64,000 bases of DNA from Phascolomyces articulosus (lineage: Eukaryota; Mucoromycota; Mucoromycetes; Mucorales; Lichtheimiaceae). A program made the position numbers and the translations under genes. The stretch lies in the NCBI GenBank assembly GCA_025677815.1, contig JAIXMP010000011.1, positions 868,001-932,000 on the forward strand, given 5' to 3'. The notes beneath the pieces were generated by a model. It was given only the letters and a program-made list of their open reading frames with translations. It had not been told where the DNA came from and made no database searches. This document shows positions 34,095 to 45,885 of the stretch, one piece after another; position 1 is the stretch's first letter; every line of letters starts with the position of its first letter.

Positions 34095-34971
34095 CTATTC
34101 CTTATTGGGGACGTCTGTATGATATGAACGAAAAAGAGAAAAGGAAATCAATATTATTATCATTACTCACATACCAAAATGAAACCACTCCATGATCCAT
34201 ATTAAATTGAATAATAATTTAATATTTTTTTTTACCTGTCAAGATGCCTTGTTCAACAAGCTTCTCAGGGTTAGGTCTTTCATTAATCTTGTGTTCCAAA
34301 GAGTTTTGCATCTTTTCAAACGCAGGTCCCATGGTTGGTTCTATTACATGATTATTTATTAAGTTCTCTTTTTACGGTTTGAAAACCGCCCCTCATCTTC
34401 ATAGGTTGGCTTTTTTTTTCCTTCCCTTTGCCACGTAAACATCATCCTCTTTCATAAGTAATAATATTAACGAGATAATAAAAAAGAAATGGACTTTACC
34501 AAGAATCTTTTGTTCAACAAGTTCATCGCGAGTAGGACGACTATCAATCTTATGACGAAGAGAATCTTGAATCTTGGCTTTGCTCAACTCATCCATATGT
34601 TGTTGAAGAGCTGGAGCCACTTTGGGGTCTATTTTTTTTTAATATGAAAAAAGAGTTAAGACGTGTATGAATAGACACACACGAAAAAAAAAAGGAAAAT
34701 GAATTTTAACAAGTACCTTTCATGATACCTCTGTCGACCAACTCTTGTGCTTCAGGTCGGTGGGATAAAAAGCTATCGAGTTTGTTGTTTTCAGTAGCAG
34801 CTAAAATGAGAGAGAGATATATAAAGAGAAAGAAGGTTATTCAAGATATAAACAAACAGCGATATATATCATAGTATCAGTTAAAAGAGATAGATATGTA
34901 TAAAAAGAAGTTGTAGTTTTTTTTAAAAAAAAAGGACAAAGGAAGAAGAAGAAAATGATAAACGTACCCAT
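34095..34971 (-). CDS. RPEL-repeat (G-actin-binding type) protein
   Basis: Five minus-strand exons (34968-34971, 34717-34800, 34500-34628, 34236-34340, 34095-34114) give 113 residues. The first coding exon is only ATGG; the rest of codon 2 comes from exon 2, giving MAATENNKLDSF. Exons 2, 3 and 4 each carry one RPEL motif: LDSFLSHRPEAQELVDRGIM, LRHKIDSRPTRDELVEQKIL and LEHKINERPNPEKLVEQGIL. Introns 2-4 all interrupt in phase 1, so each repeat is a portable exon. The end is DVPNKE. RPEL motifs bind monomeric actin in MRTF and Phactr proteins; small fungal RPEL proteins have only the repeats. Actin binding is inferred. Confidence 0.88.
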
Positions 34972-35455
34972 CAAGTAAATAAAAATATGAAAAGATGAAA
35001 AAAAAGAGAAAAAGAGAAAAAAAACCCAAGCAGAGACAGAATGAAAATGCATTTATGATCATCACACGTGTATTTGGACATTTGAGTAACCTTCATGCGC
35101 AAATGTGTATTCTCAGTCAGGTCAGTCATTTTAAAAAAATAAAACAGCAAACCTCATTTGAACGATATGTCTAGTAGTGGTAGTAGTAAGAGAAAAAATG
35201 ATCATATTGCTTTTTGTTATTATGCATAAATAAAAAAAATAAGGTGATAAAGGGTAGTAGAAGTAGTCTAAATATTATCATTCTTCTCTCAAAGAAAAAA
35301 GCACATACACAAAATCTGCCCTTTGATGCAGGAGTTTTGAGGAGGTCTGCATAGAAACAGTGTTTCACGAAATAATCTCACCAAAAAAAAAAAAAAAAAA
35401 AAAAAAAACCCTCACAAGAGGAGCTTTCAATTTATCAAAGAATTATTTTTGGCAG
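34972..35455. other. divergent spacer with poly-A tract
   Basis: Holds the promoters of the RPEL gene (minus) and the transporter gene (plus). A 26-A run lies at 35383-35408. T-rich minus-strand leader DNA makes hydrophobic open frames that are not taken as genes. Confidence 0.5.
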
Positions 35456-36812
35456 ATGCTTCTGCCTCTTCCTGCCACCACCACCCAACGACTCCTACCG
35501 TCGTTAACGCGTCTTGACTCTCTGGTTGTTTACATTGTTGCTTCATTATTCGCTACTTTTCTCGTCTCATTTTTATTTACAAAAACTGAATACAAGTTTC
35601 CTTTTCCTCATGTCGTCAACTGTATTCAATTGGCTATAGCTTGGTTAATTGCTTCAAAAACCCCCATTGCTTCTTTATTACCTTCTTCTCCATCATCATC
35701 TTTACCAACAGCCACGACTACAACTACACCATTACAAACGACTCGTTTACTTTTCCCTGTCACAGCAGCTTATATTGGATGGCTTGTCGTGAATCCATTA
35801 TTTCTTATTCATGTCCCCATCAACGCTTATCAAATTTTTACTGGTCTTGCACTTCCTTTGAGTCATATCTTGATCTCTACGTCATTTTTCCTTAAAAAAC
35901 CAACGCAGTCTTCCTCTTCGTCCTTGACTGTGGATACTCTGGTTGCATGTGGCCTGTATTATTTTGGTTTTTGGTTATCATCGGAAGGGTTCGGTAAAAT
36001 ATCTTGGCAAGGTACCTTTTTAGGTCTTTTTAATGCATTCTTTTTAGCACTTTATGGAGTACTTGCAAAAAAATCACTGATCTCTGTAGATCCATGGTAA
36101 TATATATTATTATTTGAAGGAAAAAGTGAGGATTTCCATGGAGATGGATGTGGAGAAGAAAAGGGAGAAAGTGTAATAGATTTTTTTTTTTTTTTTTTTT
36201 ACTTATCATACAATTTTACTTAGGACTTTGGTACGGCATAATTCTGGCTGGGGTTGTCTGGTCATGATCCCATTTGGTATTTATAACTGGGTTACTTGGC
36301 CAGGACCAGTACCTTCTTTTGTGGATGAATTAGGATTTTGGTTTCAAATGGTAAATAAAAAAATGGTGTATAATTTTTGGAAAGAGTTGCATGGTTTTGA
36401 AAAACTGGAAGAGAGAAACTATTGCTCCTGTATTAATCGATCTCTCTCTCTCTCTTTCTTTCTTTGATAGGTTCTTACTGGATCCATTGGTCTTGGGTTA
36501 CAAATGATCACCATCGTCTTGATAAAACTATCATCACCTATTATGCAAACATCAGCTGCAGGAGTCAAAGTGTGCCTCCAGTCAGTTCTTGCAGCTGCTA
36601 TCCTTGGTAACCCACTATCCAAATTGGTTAGTTTTTCTCTCATTCTTTTTTGATCCTCTTTATTTTGACATTTTCAAGTTTTATTTACGAATAAGACAGT
36701 AACTAACATGACATCCATCATGATGACATATAATATATAGAATCTCTTTGGTACTGCAATAGCATTATCAGGTGCATGCTACTCCATCTATCATGAATTA
36801 AGAAAAATTTAA
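35456..36812 (+). CDS. nucleotide-sugar / triose-phosphate-type transporter (DMT superfamily)
   Basis: Exons 35456-36096, 36224-36350, 36471-36626 and 36741-36812 encode 331 residues. About ten hydrophobic segments can be seen, starting with VVYIVASLFATFLVSFLF. The C-terminal half has the hallmark of this superfamily: TFLGLFNAFFLALYGVLAKK, then an ER/Golgi-type LIKLSSPIMQTSAAGVKVCL and LFGTAIALSGACYSIYHELR. The overall layout resembles GDP-fucose/GDP-sugar transporters of the SLC35C group that feed Golgi glycosylation. The GDP-sugar signature is not clear enough to name a substrate. Start at 35456 is the first ATG after an in-frame run of poly-Lys codons. It is divergent from the RPEL gene. 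Confidence 0.85.
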
Positions 36813-37404
36813 TAATATTGTATATCGACCAAAAATAATAATAAAAAAGTATTTCATACCTCTCATAATTTTACTATTAAATCCTATATAGCCACTTATG
36901 TTTTGTTTAATGAATGGATGATCAGGTTTTGGGACTGAGATTATAGAAAAACAAAAAAAAACGTGGTGCAGAACGTTGGACGAAATCAATGGATTGTTTT
37001 TTTAAATGAAAACAAATATATGAGAATGGATCTCGTCAAATACATGTTTATTCAAATGAGGATGAGAAGTAGTAGGGATATAAATAGATTTCAACATTGA
37101 ATTCATGCTATAAAAACCGAAAGTGTGGCAGGAAAAAAAAAGTGCAGAGATCAGTTTGTTCCCTTGAAATTTTTCCCTTTGTGTGTCACCCATCTGACGA
37201 TATTCATATTGAAGCTGGATAAATTCATTTAAGCCAAGCATCTCTTTCATCAAAAATATAAATGCAGGTTTATTATCCTTAATTTCAATTATATACAACT
37301 TTATTGTTTATATATGACCACATTTATATAATACTCTGTCGATCCAATTATTTTACCCATATGTCTATAGAAAAAAAGGATGATTTAACATTTCCGTTTT
37401 TTGA
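36813..37404. other. AT-rich spacer
   Basis: No gene or repeat supported. Confidence 0.5.
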
Positions 37405-39749
37405 ATGAAACAGTTACTTGACAACAGTACCCAAGACCATACAAAATATCAATCAGGGGATAGAAAAGAATGACAAGGAAAAAATCGTTCAAAATGCATC
37501 AAAAGCGATTGATTATCATTATCAACAAAAGCAACTGATTGCTCTATTAGAGACTCGAGCATATGCCTATGCAAGGAATGGTCAATTTGACTTGGGCATG
37601 AGAGATGTCGAACATATACTCCAATGGGCACCCACGTCAGCCTCTGGATATGTCTGTAAAGGAAATATTCTTTCCTCTATGAGTCAACGACATCAACAAG
37701 CATTTAAAGTCTTTAGCCAGGGATTATTATTTACGGGGGGAATACCAGTTATGTATCATCAGATATTACCAAAAGAAATTGAAGCATTTGAGATAGAACA
37801 ACAAAGGGCTATGATACAGTCTCAAAAACGTGTCGATTTTATTTACAGATTACCTGAAGAAATCATGATGAGCATTATTACTTTACTTCCACAAGATGTG
37901 CGTACTATATGTTTACAAGTATCGAAACGGTGGCGTAAATGTGTTATTGGATGTGCAGAAGCATGGAAACGATTGGTGCTTGATAGTGGACGAAGAGATA
38001 TTTCATTAGTGACAAATGTAGGCAATTTAAAGCATCATGTAAAATATTTAACAGTTAATACTCAATCCAACACGATTCGAAATGCGATTTAAAACTATTG
38101 CAAAGAGGATCCTTCGATAAAATCCGTTTTCTTAAAATAACACGTAAGCATATACACTCATTTTAATAAGAATAGAGCCAGTCACTATCATCATAATTGG
38201 CATTATTATTAGTTTATTATTATTCACTATATCAAAAGGTACAATTATCTTTTCTATAGCACTTGAAGTTCAGAACATAGAATATTACACTTTGGAAACT
38301 TATGCTGTACTTGAGAAAATAGGAAACACCCTGACTCATCTCGATATAGATGTCAACGATAGCCAAGACCCAGTTACTATTCCATAAGTCCTTTCCTTGT
38401 GCAAAATATTGACGGATCTTATTTATTCTGTGACAACTCCATTAGTTGAACAACATAGTAATCTCATTCGATTACGTGATAATTACCAATTAGTCAACTT
38501 GCAAATACAATCACCAATTATTACTGGGTGGGAAATCGAATCGATATTACAACGATGTCGTCGATTGCGACGACTTGTCATGAATCAATGTAATTTCTCA
38601 GTATTCGATATTATTGCGGAAAGAATGGGACCATCTCTCGAGATACTAGGTATCAACCCTATGATTCCAAGTGATATTCCGGAATTATCACCACCAGAAG
38701 GGACAGGAAGAACAGAAAGAAATGACATGGTCATTAGTAGGCAACAACTTGTTGATAATGATAAATACGACGGTGATGATGATGTTGGAGGACTACGTAT
38801 CTTGATAACAAATTATGGTGAACCTTTTGTTCCCATATTACAACTAATGCCTCTCATTTACAAAAACCGGAACACTCTAGAGCAACTTCATGCCAATATA
38901 GGACCTATCCTAAGGGAACAAGAATCACTCTTATGGTGGTTTTATTCTGATTTTAAACTCCCAAGATTAACCAAACTATTTACATTTTTCTTTCGTGGTA
39001 TCCAAAATTTAATGCTTTATGCTACTCAATACTCAACTACATTGGTCGATTTGACCTTCAATGTCATGGATGATTTGAATGCAATAACGACTGCGCTTGA
39101 AAATATACCACCAATAACAAAGCTTTCTATCAATGACGCGTACATAAGTGATGATATGGCTTTGATCCATTTATTTGAAAATTACCAAATAGCATCCTCT
39201 TCCTCTGCTATCTCCTCCATGACAGCTTTAATACCGGAACAAGAACAAGGTAATAATAACTACTTCACCACATTGCGGCAATTACAGCAACTTCAAATAC
39301 AACGAGAAATGGCACCGTCGTCGCCAGCTCCATCTTTGGGATTAAAACAGCTTACATTCAGAAGATGTCATGGTGATATGGATAGAATACTTGTACCTTT
39401 ATCTCTTGTTGAAACTTTACAAGGTGTTAGTTTTCATCAAAACCCTATTTCTACACAAAGCCTTATCAACTTTTTTACAAATATGGTGCATTAATTGACC
39501 CAAGTACGATTAAACGAGATGGATTCAGTTACCGATAGTGTCATAAAACCTCTCGCTTTAATACAACGCTTAACCTTTATTCAACTTGGAGACTTGATGA
39601 ACGTGTCGGATCGTGGTATAAGATATTTAGCAACTGATTCAGTCAATAGAAAATCGTTGGAGATTCATGTAGACAATTGTGTTAATATCAGTTATGATTG
39701 TATAGTTTATGCAAGGCAGCATTTAAAGTATGTTTTTTATGATTGTTAA
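37405..39749 (+). pseudogene. TPR-F-box-LRR protein, array copy A (inactivated)
   Basis: Same family as the intact gene at 52865-55324. The TPR-like N-terminus (ALLETRAYAYARNGQFDLGM), the F-box (LPEEIMMSIITLLPQDVRTI, then SKRWRKCVIGCAEAW) and the LRR region (RRLRRLVMNQCNFSVFDII) are all present. Damage: no ATG in frame at the start (an ATG at 37406 is one frame off); a frameshift near 38090 just before the conserved intron (38144-38259); an in-frame TAA at 38386-38388 inside the LRR-type motif IPxVLSLCKILTDLIYS; and an in-frame TAA at 39492-39494 followed by 84 more homologous codons. Frames after both stops are still conserved, so the loss looks recent. Alternatively one stop could be removed by an unseen intron. 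Confidence 0.8.
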
Positions 39750-40086
39750 ATTATTTGTTCTTCTTTTTACTTTCTGTATTATATATATAATATTTAAAAT
39801 GTGATGTTGTGTTTGCCTTTTGAAAAATTAAGCTTATATATATACTCGATTCTTCTTACAATAATAAATAATTACAAAGCACATAAACATACAGTGATGC
39901 TACACTCCAGATTGTTATTGTGTAATAACCACCTATATATTCTTTTAAAAAAATTCATATTTATTGGGTGCATAATAATGATACGTAATAGCAAAAAAAA
40001 ATTAACAACTAGCAACAGATGTATATAGTACGCCATTGAATTATATTTTTTCGAAGATTGTAAAATACGTACATATATTTTTAATG

Positions 40087-40700
40087 ATGTTACATCAAAT
40101 CATGACATTGACCAAGCTCGATATTAATGTGACTGATATCCAGGATGAATTACTATAGCTTCAATACTAGCCACATGAAGTAACTTAACAGATCAACAGT
40201 TTGCATAACTCCTTACTTCTTCGTCAAACAGAAATATCATCAATAAAAATATTTAAATTAAGAAAAATTAACCAAATTCTGACGGATGATGTGCTTGCAT
40301 CGATTACGGATATGAAATCCTTGTGTCATATCGAACTTCATAAACTTGACTACATTACATGTAATAGACTTAGCAATTTTTTACGACACCATTATCCAAT
40401 CAACTCCAATATGCTGACATTGTCGACATTATGAGGTGGCAGATATTATCAGTATCAGCCTTGGTAATTTAAAGCGCGTCGATACAATATGGTTACAAGG
40501 ACTGGATCCGATAACAGATCTTGGTGATGTACGCAGTTTGGCCGATAATGAGCTATATCTACCTGATAAGAAGAACAAAAAAAATGGACCACCTTAATTA
40601 TGTTACGATATCCATCTATTACCCAAGAATGCATACCTTATGCAGAAATAAAACTGATTCAACTATTTATTAGTGACACGACTCCAGGAACCACATGTAA
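40087..40700 (+). pseudogene. F-box-LRR array fragment A' (internal deletion)
   Basis: Scraps of the same family: LHQIMTLTKLDINV (40087) matches the segment before the first LRR. After a large deletion, LTDDVLASITDMKSLCHIEL (about 40285), LGNLKRVDTIWLQGLDPITD (about 40465) and KWTTLIMLRYPSITQECIPYA match the C-terminal LRRs of copies B and C. Frames shift at least twice. The F-box and TPR parts are absent. Confidence 0.78.
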
Positions 40701-40819
40701 CTTTATTTCCACGACAACAACATTGTCTACTTTTTTTTTGACATTCACTCCATTAACTTTTTTTTATTATTATTCCTTCTTAATCATATATCGGAATCTT
40801 TGTCTTTGTCTGTATTTAC

Positions 40820-40950
40820 ATTTAAATGCATTTAATTGTATTTAAAGGGTTCAAAGGTAATACAGGTAACCCCCCAGCTTTATTAACATTTAAATGTACG
40901 CTAATATATATTTAAATGCCTTTAAATACCTTTAAATGCATTTAAAATAT
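40820..40950. repeat. TTTAAATG-rich short repeat cluster
   Basis: ATTTAAATG(C/T) or its near-palindromic variants occur about eight times within 130 bases. Adjacent to the right edge of the F-box fragment. Confidence 0.6.
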
Positions 40951-41102
40951 AGTGCCGTAGAGCAAGATTTTTTTTTTTGCAGTATATTTAACCATCCAGT
41001 TAAATTCATTTTACTACTATTTTGCCTATACAAAATAACTCTTATTTTATTGTAATATATAATTGATCTTTATTTTTGAAAATAATAATAATAATAACAA
41101 TA

Positions 41103-43180
41103 TCAAACAATCATTTCATCATCTCCTACAGCATCGTAAAGTCTTAATTCTCTATCAGCTTCCATATCCGCATCATTATCATCTTGTACACGGTTTTGCA
41201 ATTTATGAATTGTATCGGTATAGTGGCTGGATATTGAATCCCAATCAATAAATTGTGTTTTAGTTGTTCGTCGAAGAAGGTAGTCAAAGTAAATTTTGTT
41301 CCAATGGGTACCTATTGCAAGATTCGTCTCTTTATTTGTTGCTTGAGCATGCCCACTTCGGGTCGACATATGAAAATATATCTATAATAAAAATCCTATA
41401 TATTAGCATACTATTCGCAGATTGTTCAAACAAGACAAACGCAGATGCTACCATGGTAAATGTTAAACAAATCAAAGCTGGTGGTATTGGGTCAGGAGTT
41501 GGTGCCACCCGTGCTTCCCCTCTACCATTGATGTTGAAAAAAACTTCATTCAAAATCCTTGGTATGCACTCGTTTCTGAACATCTTACCATGTCCAGTAT
41601 AACCAGCTTTGGCAAAACTAAATATATGTGGATAATAAAATCAGTCACCTATCATTAGTTACCTATTATCGTTTTACAATAGAGGAAACTCAAAGATTGC
41701 GCACCGAAACAAATCCAAAAGGTAAAGGTACCATTTTTTGCTCCCACTTATTCTAAAGTCATGGGGAAGTAGAGAAGTAGCAAATTTGTACTTATGCATT
41801 CTTGTATCCACTTGACGACGTGCTGATGTTCTTCTTACTGTAAGAACATTCCGAAACTTGATGTAGGTATATAAACAGATATTTTAATGTTCGCTTCTCT
41901 CCCCCTAAATATTCCATCATTGTGGGTCAGGAGCAAAAAAAAAATTATATCACGATTACCTCAGATCTAATTAGCCCAGATGCTTCGTATTTAAACCGTT
42001 CAAAATCGAGTTCTTCCGAAGTAATTTCGATAGCAAGTTTGTCACTAACAGTATTGGATTCTGCAGTGTCAGGGAAAGCATTAACCGTATAGCAATACAT
42101 TGCCACACCCTTCTCAAACCTATCCCACTGCTCACCATGATCCATATCAAATAATAATATCCGGGTTTGTTTGCTAGTTTATAATTGTTTAAAAAAGAAA
42201 AACAACATAAAACATAAAAATAATTTCTGAAAAAGATTAAAGAACATTATATATATAAATAATAAATTAGGTGCTATCACTACCTGTAAGGGACAATATG
42301 AGAATAGTTCAAATTATATGGTGGTCCGTTTTCTACTGGAGAATCTTCTTCATGTTGACCATAGCGACGTGGTGACGAACCTTCTAATATCGATGAATCA
42401 CTTGAATTTGTGGGATGTGATATCATTTATATGAATATATATTTATACGTTAGTCGTTTTAAGTGGAATAAAAGGGGTGTTAATATGCTACCTAGATTGA
42501 TTCATTGTACGTAAACTAGAGTAGTTTTCTTCATTCATATAAACTTTATATAGTATAAATATAAAATACAAATAAACCTGTCATATTGAATACATACATT
42601 TCGTTGTTTGATGAATCACTCTCACTTGCATTGTATTGATTTGGACGGGAAAATTCAATCTAAGATCATGTAAAAGTGGGTGCGTCAAAGCTGATTCATC
42701 CTGGTTTGCTGATTGTGAAACTTGAATTGTACCAGCAATCAAGTCTTGATTACTTGGAGAAGGGGTATCTTGGGGAGTAATGCTTGATCTGCTACTAGTT
42801 CTTGACCCATATTAAAAACACGATCCATTACTGTTACTGACTATATGACTAACAAAAAAAAAGCGATATGGTCAATTGGTCTATGTCAGCTTACCTTGAT
42901 TGCCGTTCTGGTAAAATATTCGAAGTAATTGATTCAATATGATTTTCAACATTCGAATTATTTCTTGATCTTGCTGCGGAAATTAACATGAGTACTACAT
43001 TGTTAGCACTTTTAGGTGATTTATGATTCATTAAGTACAATTTATTTTACCAGCAACATGCGATCGTGTTAGCCGTCTATTGTGTTGAATGCCTCGGGGT
43101 TGATCTAATATATTTTCTCTTTCTCGAGCAATAGGGTCTCTTCTTCGACGGTATTTTTTAGATTGTCTACCACATGCCAT
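41103..43180 (-). pseudogene. multi-exon gene of unknown role, possibly transposon cargo (probably decayed)
   Basis: Exons can be followed from the ATG at 43180: 43051-43180 (MACGRQSKKYRRRRDPIARE), 42895-42973, then one from 42794 (SSRSSITPQDTPSPSNQ). Later blocks include SDSSILEGSSPRRYGQHEE (about 42340-42400), FDMDHGEQWDRFEKGVAMYC (41945-42145), AKAGYTGHGKMFRNECIPRI and PDPIPPALICLTFTMVASAF (41410-41620), and a last block STRSGHAQATNKETNL to the stop at 41103. The 41.4-41.6 kb block resembles the DUF6532-type region seen in fungal repeat-associated proteins (from memory, moderate confidence). A one-base frame change near 42660 and an unmatched phase at 42290/42150 suggest decay, but unrecognised introns are possible. 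It abuts the GC-rich palindromic island. Confidence 0.4.
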
Positions 43181-43215
43181 TATAAAAGAAAAAATGGGTA
43201 ACTTTTTAATAACTA

Positions 43216-43370
43216 CTAGCTGTCCTTTCTCGCTTCGCTCGAATGAATGATCCCCTACGCTTCGCTTCGGGTCATTCAGCGGACATCGTCGCAAGGGGGG
43301 GGGGGAACCCCCCTTGTCCCCCCAATATGGGGGCAAGCCCCCATACCCCCATAGCAGGCGCCTTCAAAGC
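43216..43370. repeat. GC-rich palindromic island
   Basis: TGTCC (43221-43225) can pair with GGACA (43281-43285), and inside it GAATGATCCC with GGGTCATTC. The loop repeats CGCTTCGCT. A run of about 12 G is then followed by alternating C- and G-runs able to fold. Composition is totally unlike the surrounding DNA. It looks like the end or regulatory part of a mobile element. Confidence 0.6.
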
Positions 43371-43578
43371 TTAATAACACTTTTTTGGAACCATACGATG
43401 AATTACATGATTTAAATAAATTAAATTATTTACATTTAAATTTTAAAACTTGTCCATCACAGATCTTGGGTAGTTTTTATATAAAAATGTTTCCATACAA
43501 TGAGATTTATAACCTATTATAATGTGCGAACAATAGAGTACACGTGCATAATTATGATTTATCATATAGAGAGAATAA

Positions 43579-43818
43579 TTATTTGTATAAAGTTAATGTA
43601 AACTTGTTATTCTGACTGGTATTGGTAGGATTTATTGGACAATCAGAATGAGTGCGACGACTATGGCCAAAGTTATAACAGGCAGAGCAATGGGGAGTAT
43701 CTAACTCCATTTCATTATGAAGACGGATGGAGAGCCGTCTTGAATTGGCTAAGCAATTTCGATGAGTGGTACATTGATGACCAACTTGATGACAGTGGCG
43801 ATATATGATGGTAGACAT
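43579..43818 (-). CDS. small zinc-knuckle protein, related to the Helitron N-terminal fingers
   Basis: A 79-residue frame from the ATG at 43818. It carries two knuckles of the form CX2CX4HX4HX2C. The second is complete (HCSACYNFGHSRRTHSDC). The first is IYRHCHQVGHQCTTHRNC, with Tyr in place of the first Cys. Both match the three knuckles at 48965-49345 (for example VCASCGQEGHSRSTHSSC), including the following N-P. It is therefore probably a displaced copy of the transposon's N-terminal nucleic-acid-binding module. Whether it is expressed is unknown. Confidence 0.5.
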   Translation of the reverse strand: MSTIIYRHCHQVGHQCTTHRNCLANSRRLSIRLHNEMELDTPHCSACYNFGHSRRTHSDCPINPTNTSQNNKFTLTLYK

Positions 43819-44421
43819 AGTGAAGAATATATGAGAATAAATAAATAATCGGTGTATTATATACAAAATATAGATGAATTGGTAATGAATTGAATAATAT
43901 ATGATAGAAATAAGATAGATGAGAATATTGTTGTTGAGATGTTATGTTGACCATTTAATTGTTGGATGATAATTAAGTTTCATGTACAATTTATCTGAAA
44001 CGAAAAGTGATAAGTGTCAAAGTAAAGAATGAAGCTATAGTATGAGCAAAAAGATGTTTGGAAGTATAAGTTCTAAATGTGTTTTAAATAGTACATTGAG
44101 ATATACATATAGATACAGTTTGTTAACACTAATCATTAATGTTTAATTTCAAAAAATATAGAAACAGGTCGAAAAAGAAATGAGAGAGGATTACCAATAG
44201 TTCATTGATAATGGACCAAAATTGCTTGGTAAATATATGATAATCTGTCTGTATAACTTGTGTCTTCTATATATACAGACCAACTCACTATATTTTCTAC
44301 TTTACAAATTAGAATCGGAGGCTCAAGTATTAAGTTCGCAGGGTACTGAAGGAAGTGGGACCACCTCCACTTCTCTCCCACCATCATCACCAAGTCCAAG
44401 TCAATCACAGCTCCAATTCAA

Positions 44422-44515
44422 CCACCATCTACCGGTTCCACTCGACCACCATTCACCGGTTCCACTCATCCACCATTCACCGGTTCCACTCATCCACCAT
44501 TCACCCACTCTGCTC
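44422..44515. repeat. 24-bp tandem repeat
   Basis: CCACCATTCACCGGTTCCAC plus four bases, at 44422, 44446, 44470 and (partial) 44494. On the plus strand one frame reads PPFTGSTH repeated, then SAQSPPSLPPSRSE to a stop near 44613. That frame has an upstream stop near 44350, so a gene was not called. Codon periodicity (24 = 8 codons) suggests a coding past. Confidence 0.75.
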
Positions 44516-45019
44516 AATCACCACCAAGTCTCCCACCTTCAAGAAGTGAATCGTACACGATCACATATACATCGCGTGCGGATCAGTGCAACATAATAGA
44601 ATACAATTTATAAATAAAAAAAAATATGGAACTTGATAAGTTTTTGAAAATGTAAAAAATATACTAACTATAAAGACTTTTATTTGTTGTTGATGATATA
44701 TAGTTTATTCTATAATATATATTTTGACAACTCATTTTGCAGGTTTACGTTAAAAAAAAGGATTAATCAAGAGGAAGTAAAAAAAAAAAAAATAGGCAGG
44801 GAAACCCCATATAAAATCAGTTCAACCATTTTATTGTCTGAAACAAAACTCCTTGCAATGTCAATTCATTATGCACCAGAGAAAATAAAAACTTATATAA
44901 AACATTTATAAAATCACCTCAACGATTCATATATTCATATAATATTCTTTCTTTCATTCTTTTTTCATAATCACACACTTATACATATATTATTCATTGT
45001 GTTTGTCAATCAATTTACC

Positions 45020-45184
45020 ATGTCGCCACAAAAAGAGGACAGAAAAAAACAGAGACAGTCCTCTATTAGAACCGTTTACAATTTAAGAAAACCCATCTGT
45101 CAAGAATCTAAAAGAAAACCTCAAGTAATTAATCTTTCACAAAACAAACCATTTATGTTCAATAACAATAACAATAGCATGTAA
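45020..45184 (+). CDS. hypothetical small basic protein
   Basis: 54 codons from the ATG at 45020: MSPQKEDRKKQRQSS, then RTVYNLRKPICQESKRK and an Asn run before the stop. Highly basic, no domain. The AT-rich leader with ACCATG start context is acceptable. It lies in transposon-derived DNA. It may be chance. Confidence 0.25.
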   Translation: MSPQKEDRKKQRQSSIRTVYNLRKPICQESKRKPQVINLSQNKPFMFNNNNNSM

Positions 45185-45338
45185 ATCATTATAACTATAG
45201 GAAAAATTGGTACGGCCATATCCAAAACATTCTAACATATCTCAATCCTTTACGTTGCCTACAAATCAAAAATCATTAACCTATCCCGATAATAACTATC
45301 CATTATTACTGATAGCTTCTAACATTTAAAAAACAATT

Positions 45339-45389
45339 ACTATTAAAAAAGTAATACTATTAAAAAAGTAATACTATTAAAAAAGTAGA
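45339..45389. repeat. 17-bp tandem repeat, three units
   Basis: ACTATTAAAAAAGTAAT at 45339 and 45356, and ACTATTAAAAAAGTAGA at 45373. It lies downstream of the truncated Helitron helicase. Confidence 0.85.
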
Positions 45390-45885
45390 CTCTCTGGAAA
45401 TTGCCTTTTTAAGACTTTACGCTGCCTTTCAAACAGTGTTTTTCATTTCTCATTCGCTCCTCGCTACTTGAACAATCCAAAACCGCTATGCCGAAATAAA
45501 AACATTGGCTATCATGAAAATCCACAAAAAGTTGTCTGCGCTAAGGGTTTTTGAGGAGCCCCATCGCTACTATGTGAAGTATTGATTTTTTCGTATCAAT
45601 CGAAAGCCACCATCACTATATATATATGTTATAATTCTCATAAAATTATCTTGCATGCATGTATCGTCAGATGCATATTTACGTACTTTTTTCATTAGTA
45701 AAATGCTTCTTCCACAGTCATCCAATTCAATGCTTTAGTTGGTTATCAGCTTTTAATATTATTGTCTGGAATAAAACTCGATTCATTAAGTATCAAAGAA
45801 AAAGCAATAGTACTATGAGCGGAGAGTCTCGGTGAAACTTGCCTTTTTGGTCAGTTACAAAACGTAACTTTTTATGATTTTAATA

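Noticed and set aside
34972..35132. ATG-started frame MTDLTENTHLR upstream of the RPEL gene
   Set aside because: Does not splice in phase to the RPEL exons with a good donor; the ATGG exon with a GTACGT donor joins perfectly. It may be an upstream ORF.
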